A stretch of 26,011 nucleotides of DNA from a virus, in IMG/VR virus record IMGVR_UViG_3300025132_000253, positions 1 through 26,011 of that record. One strand, written 5' to 3'. Under the pieces are notes generated by a model. The model made no database searches. It saw nothing but the letters and a program-made list of their open reading frames with translations, and had not been told where the DNA came from. Each line of letters starts with the position of its first letter. Position 1 is the first letter of the stretch. Positions 25,471 to 26,011 of this stretch are shown in pieces. The position numbers and the translations under genes are program-made.

Positions 25471-26011
25471 TTATCCCTCTATAAGCTTACCCCACAATGA
25501 AGTCTTACCTTCTATGATGTTTATTACATGCACTGTAAATAAACCTTTATCAAAGTAATCTACCACTGCAAAGGCATGTGCCCAGTTGTGTTGTCTACCG
25601 CCAAGCCAAGCATTCTTTTCAGATGTCATATCTTTTAAACATCCTATTGACCAAGCAGATTTTACTCCGTCAAGGTGAGTTACACTACTCTGTTGTAAGT
25701 CATGATGATGTCCATACATTACATTAGCACCTAATCTAATTAGATGGTTTCTAGTATGTTGTACACCAGCAAAATGATGACCGTGATAATAGTTTAAACT
25801 ACCCATCTTTAGATACTTACCAGCAGGATAATACTTGTATCCTCTTTCATCAATCTTTAATGCTTTTTTGCATTTGTATTGAGTAAGATAAGGGTTTTCC
25901 ATCACAAATCTATCTAACCATTCATCATGATTTCCTTGTGTAAAGTATTTCTCTTTACAGTTTACCTTATCAAGAGCTTCATCTATTCTGTCAAGCCCTT
26001 TATTTACTTCA
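25471..26011 (-). CDS. Calcineurin-like metallophosphoesterase, 5'-truncated
   Basis: The frame runs in from the right edge; the ATG at 25905 is internal, since the motif QGNHDEW lies upstream of it. Visible metal-binding motifs are GNHDE, HGHHF and YGHHHD (the G-H-x-H motif), in the order expected for the family. The first two motifs (D-x-H and G-D-x-x-D) should lie outside the window. Phage enzymes of this type act as phosphodiesterases or phosphatases on nucleic-acid or nucleotide substrates. It is upstream of tail genes in the virion block, 2 nt from the next gene; a link to virion assembly is not evident. Confidence 0.85.
   Translation of the reverse strand, partial: EVNKGLDRIDEALDKVNCKEKYFTQGNHDEWLDRFVMENPYLTQYKCKKALKIDERGYKYYPAGKYLKMGSLNYYHGHHFAGVQHTRNHLIRLGANVMYGHHHDLQQSSVTHLDGVKSAWSIGCLKDMTSEKNAWLGGRQHNWAHAFAVVDYFDKGLFTVHVINIIEGKTSLWGKLIEG

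Overview
The window is a piece of an AT-rich, tightly packed tailed-phage genome. The host cannot be read from the sequence. The gene style (Sak4-like ATPase, primase-helicase, Gp157, phosphoesterase, very large virion protein) is what I associate with uncultured, often marine, phages. No integrase, tRNA, CRISPR array or insertion sequence was seen. Both ends are cut inside genes: a JAB/JAMM protease-like gene at the left and a calcineurin-like phosphoesterase at the right.

There are two gene blocks facing each other. Block 1 (plus strand, 2-6625) is the replication and nucleic-acid block. In order it holds a JAB/JAMM isopeptidase-like protein, an E1/ThiF-like adenylating enzyme, a Sak4-like RecA-fold ATPase, a probable ssDNA-binding protein, an AEP-type primase fused to a DnaB-type helicase, and a Gp157-family protein. 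A structured 108-nt spacer follows, then a cassette of four small genes: HNH endonuclease, a hypothetical, a possible MazG-like protein, and a Cys-rich small protein. Block 2 (minus strand, 26011 down to 6715) is the virion block. In transcription order it holds the phosphoesterase, a small basic protein, a 1079-aa tail protein, a 727-aa fibre with an S74 self-cleaving chaperone, two small proteins, a 26-aa micro-ORF, three probable ejection/pilot proteins, a 2824-aa giant protein and a 488-aa protein. The blocks converge on two hairpins at 6623-6716 that act as a two-way terminator.

The most notable observation is in the giant virion-block protein. At residues 1187-1230 it carries an arginine-proline motif followed by a DLDGD motif (GGADLDGDKAF). 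This has the spacing and layout of the catalytic loop of two-barrel (cellular, YonO, QDE-1 and crAss-like gp66) RNA polymerases. Because it sits among ejection-type proteins, I propose it is a virion-packaged RNA polymerase injected with the DNA, comparable in strategy to N4 vRNAP (a different fold) and crAss-like gp66. The second system of interest is the JAB + E1 pair without a visible ubiquitin-like protein or E2, which could edit or counter ubiquitin-like conjugation in the host.

Most gene junctions use 1-nt stop/start overlaps (TAATG or TAGTG), so each block probably works as one or a few translationally coupled operons. No convincing promoter was found; the main ones probably lie outside the window.
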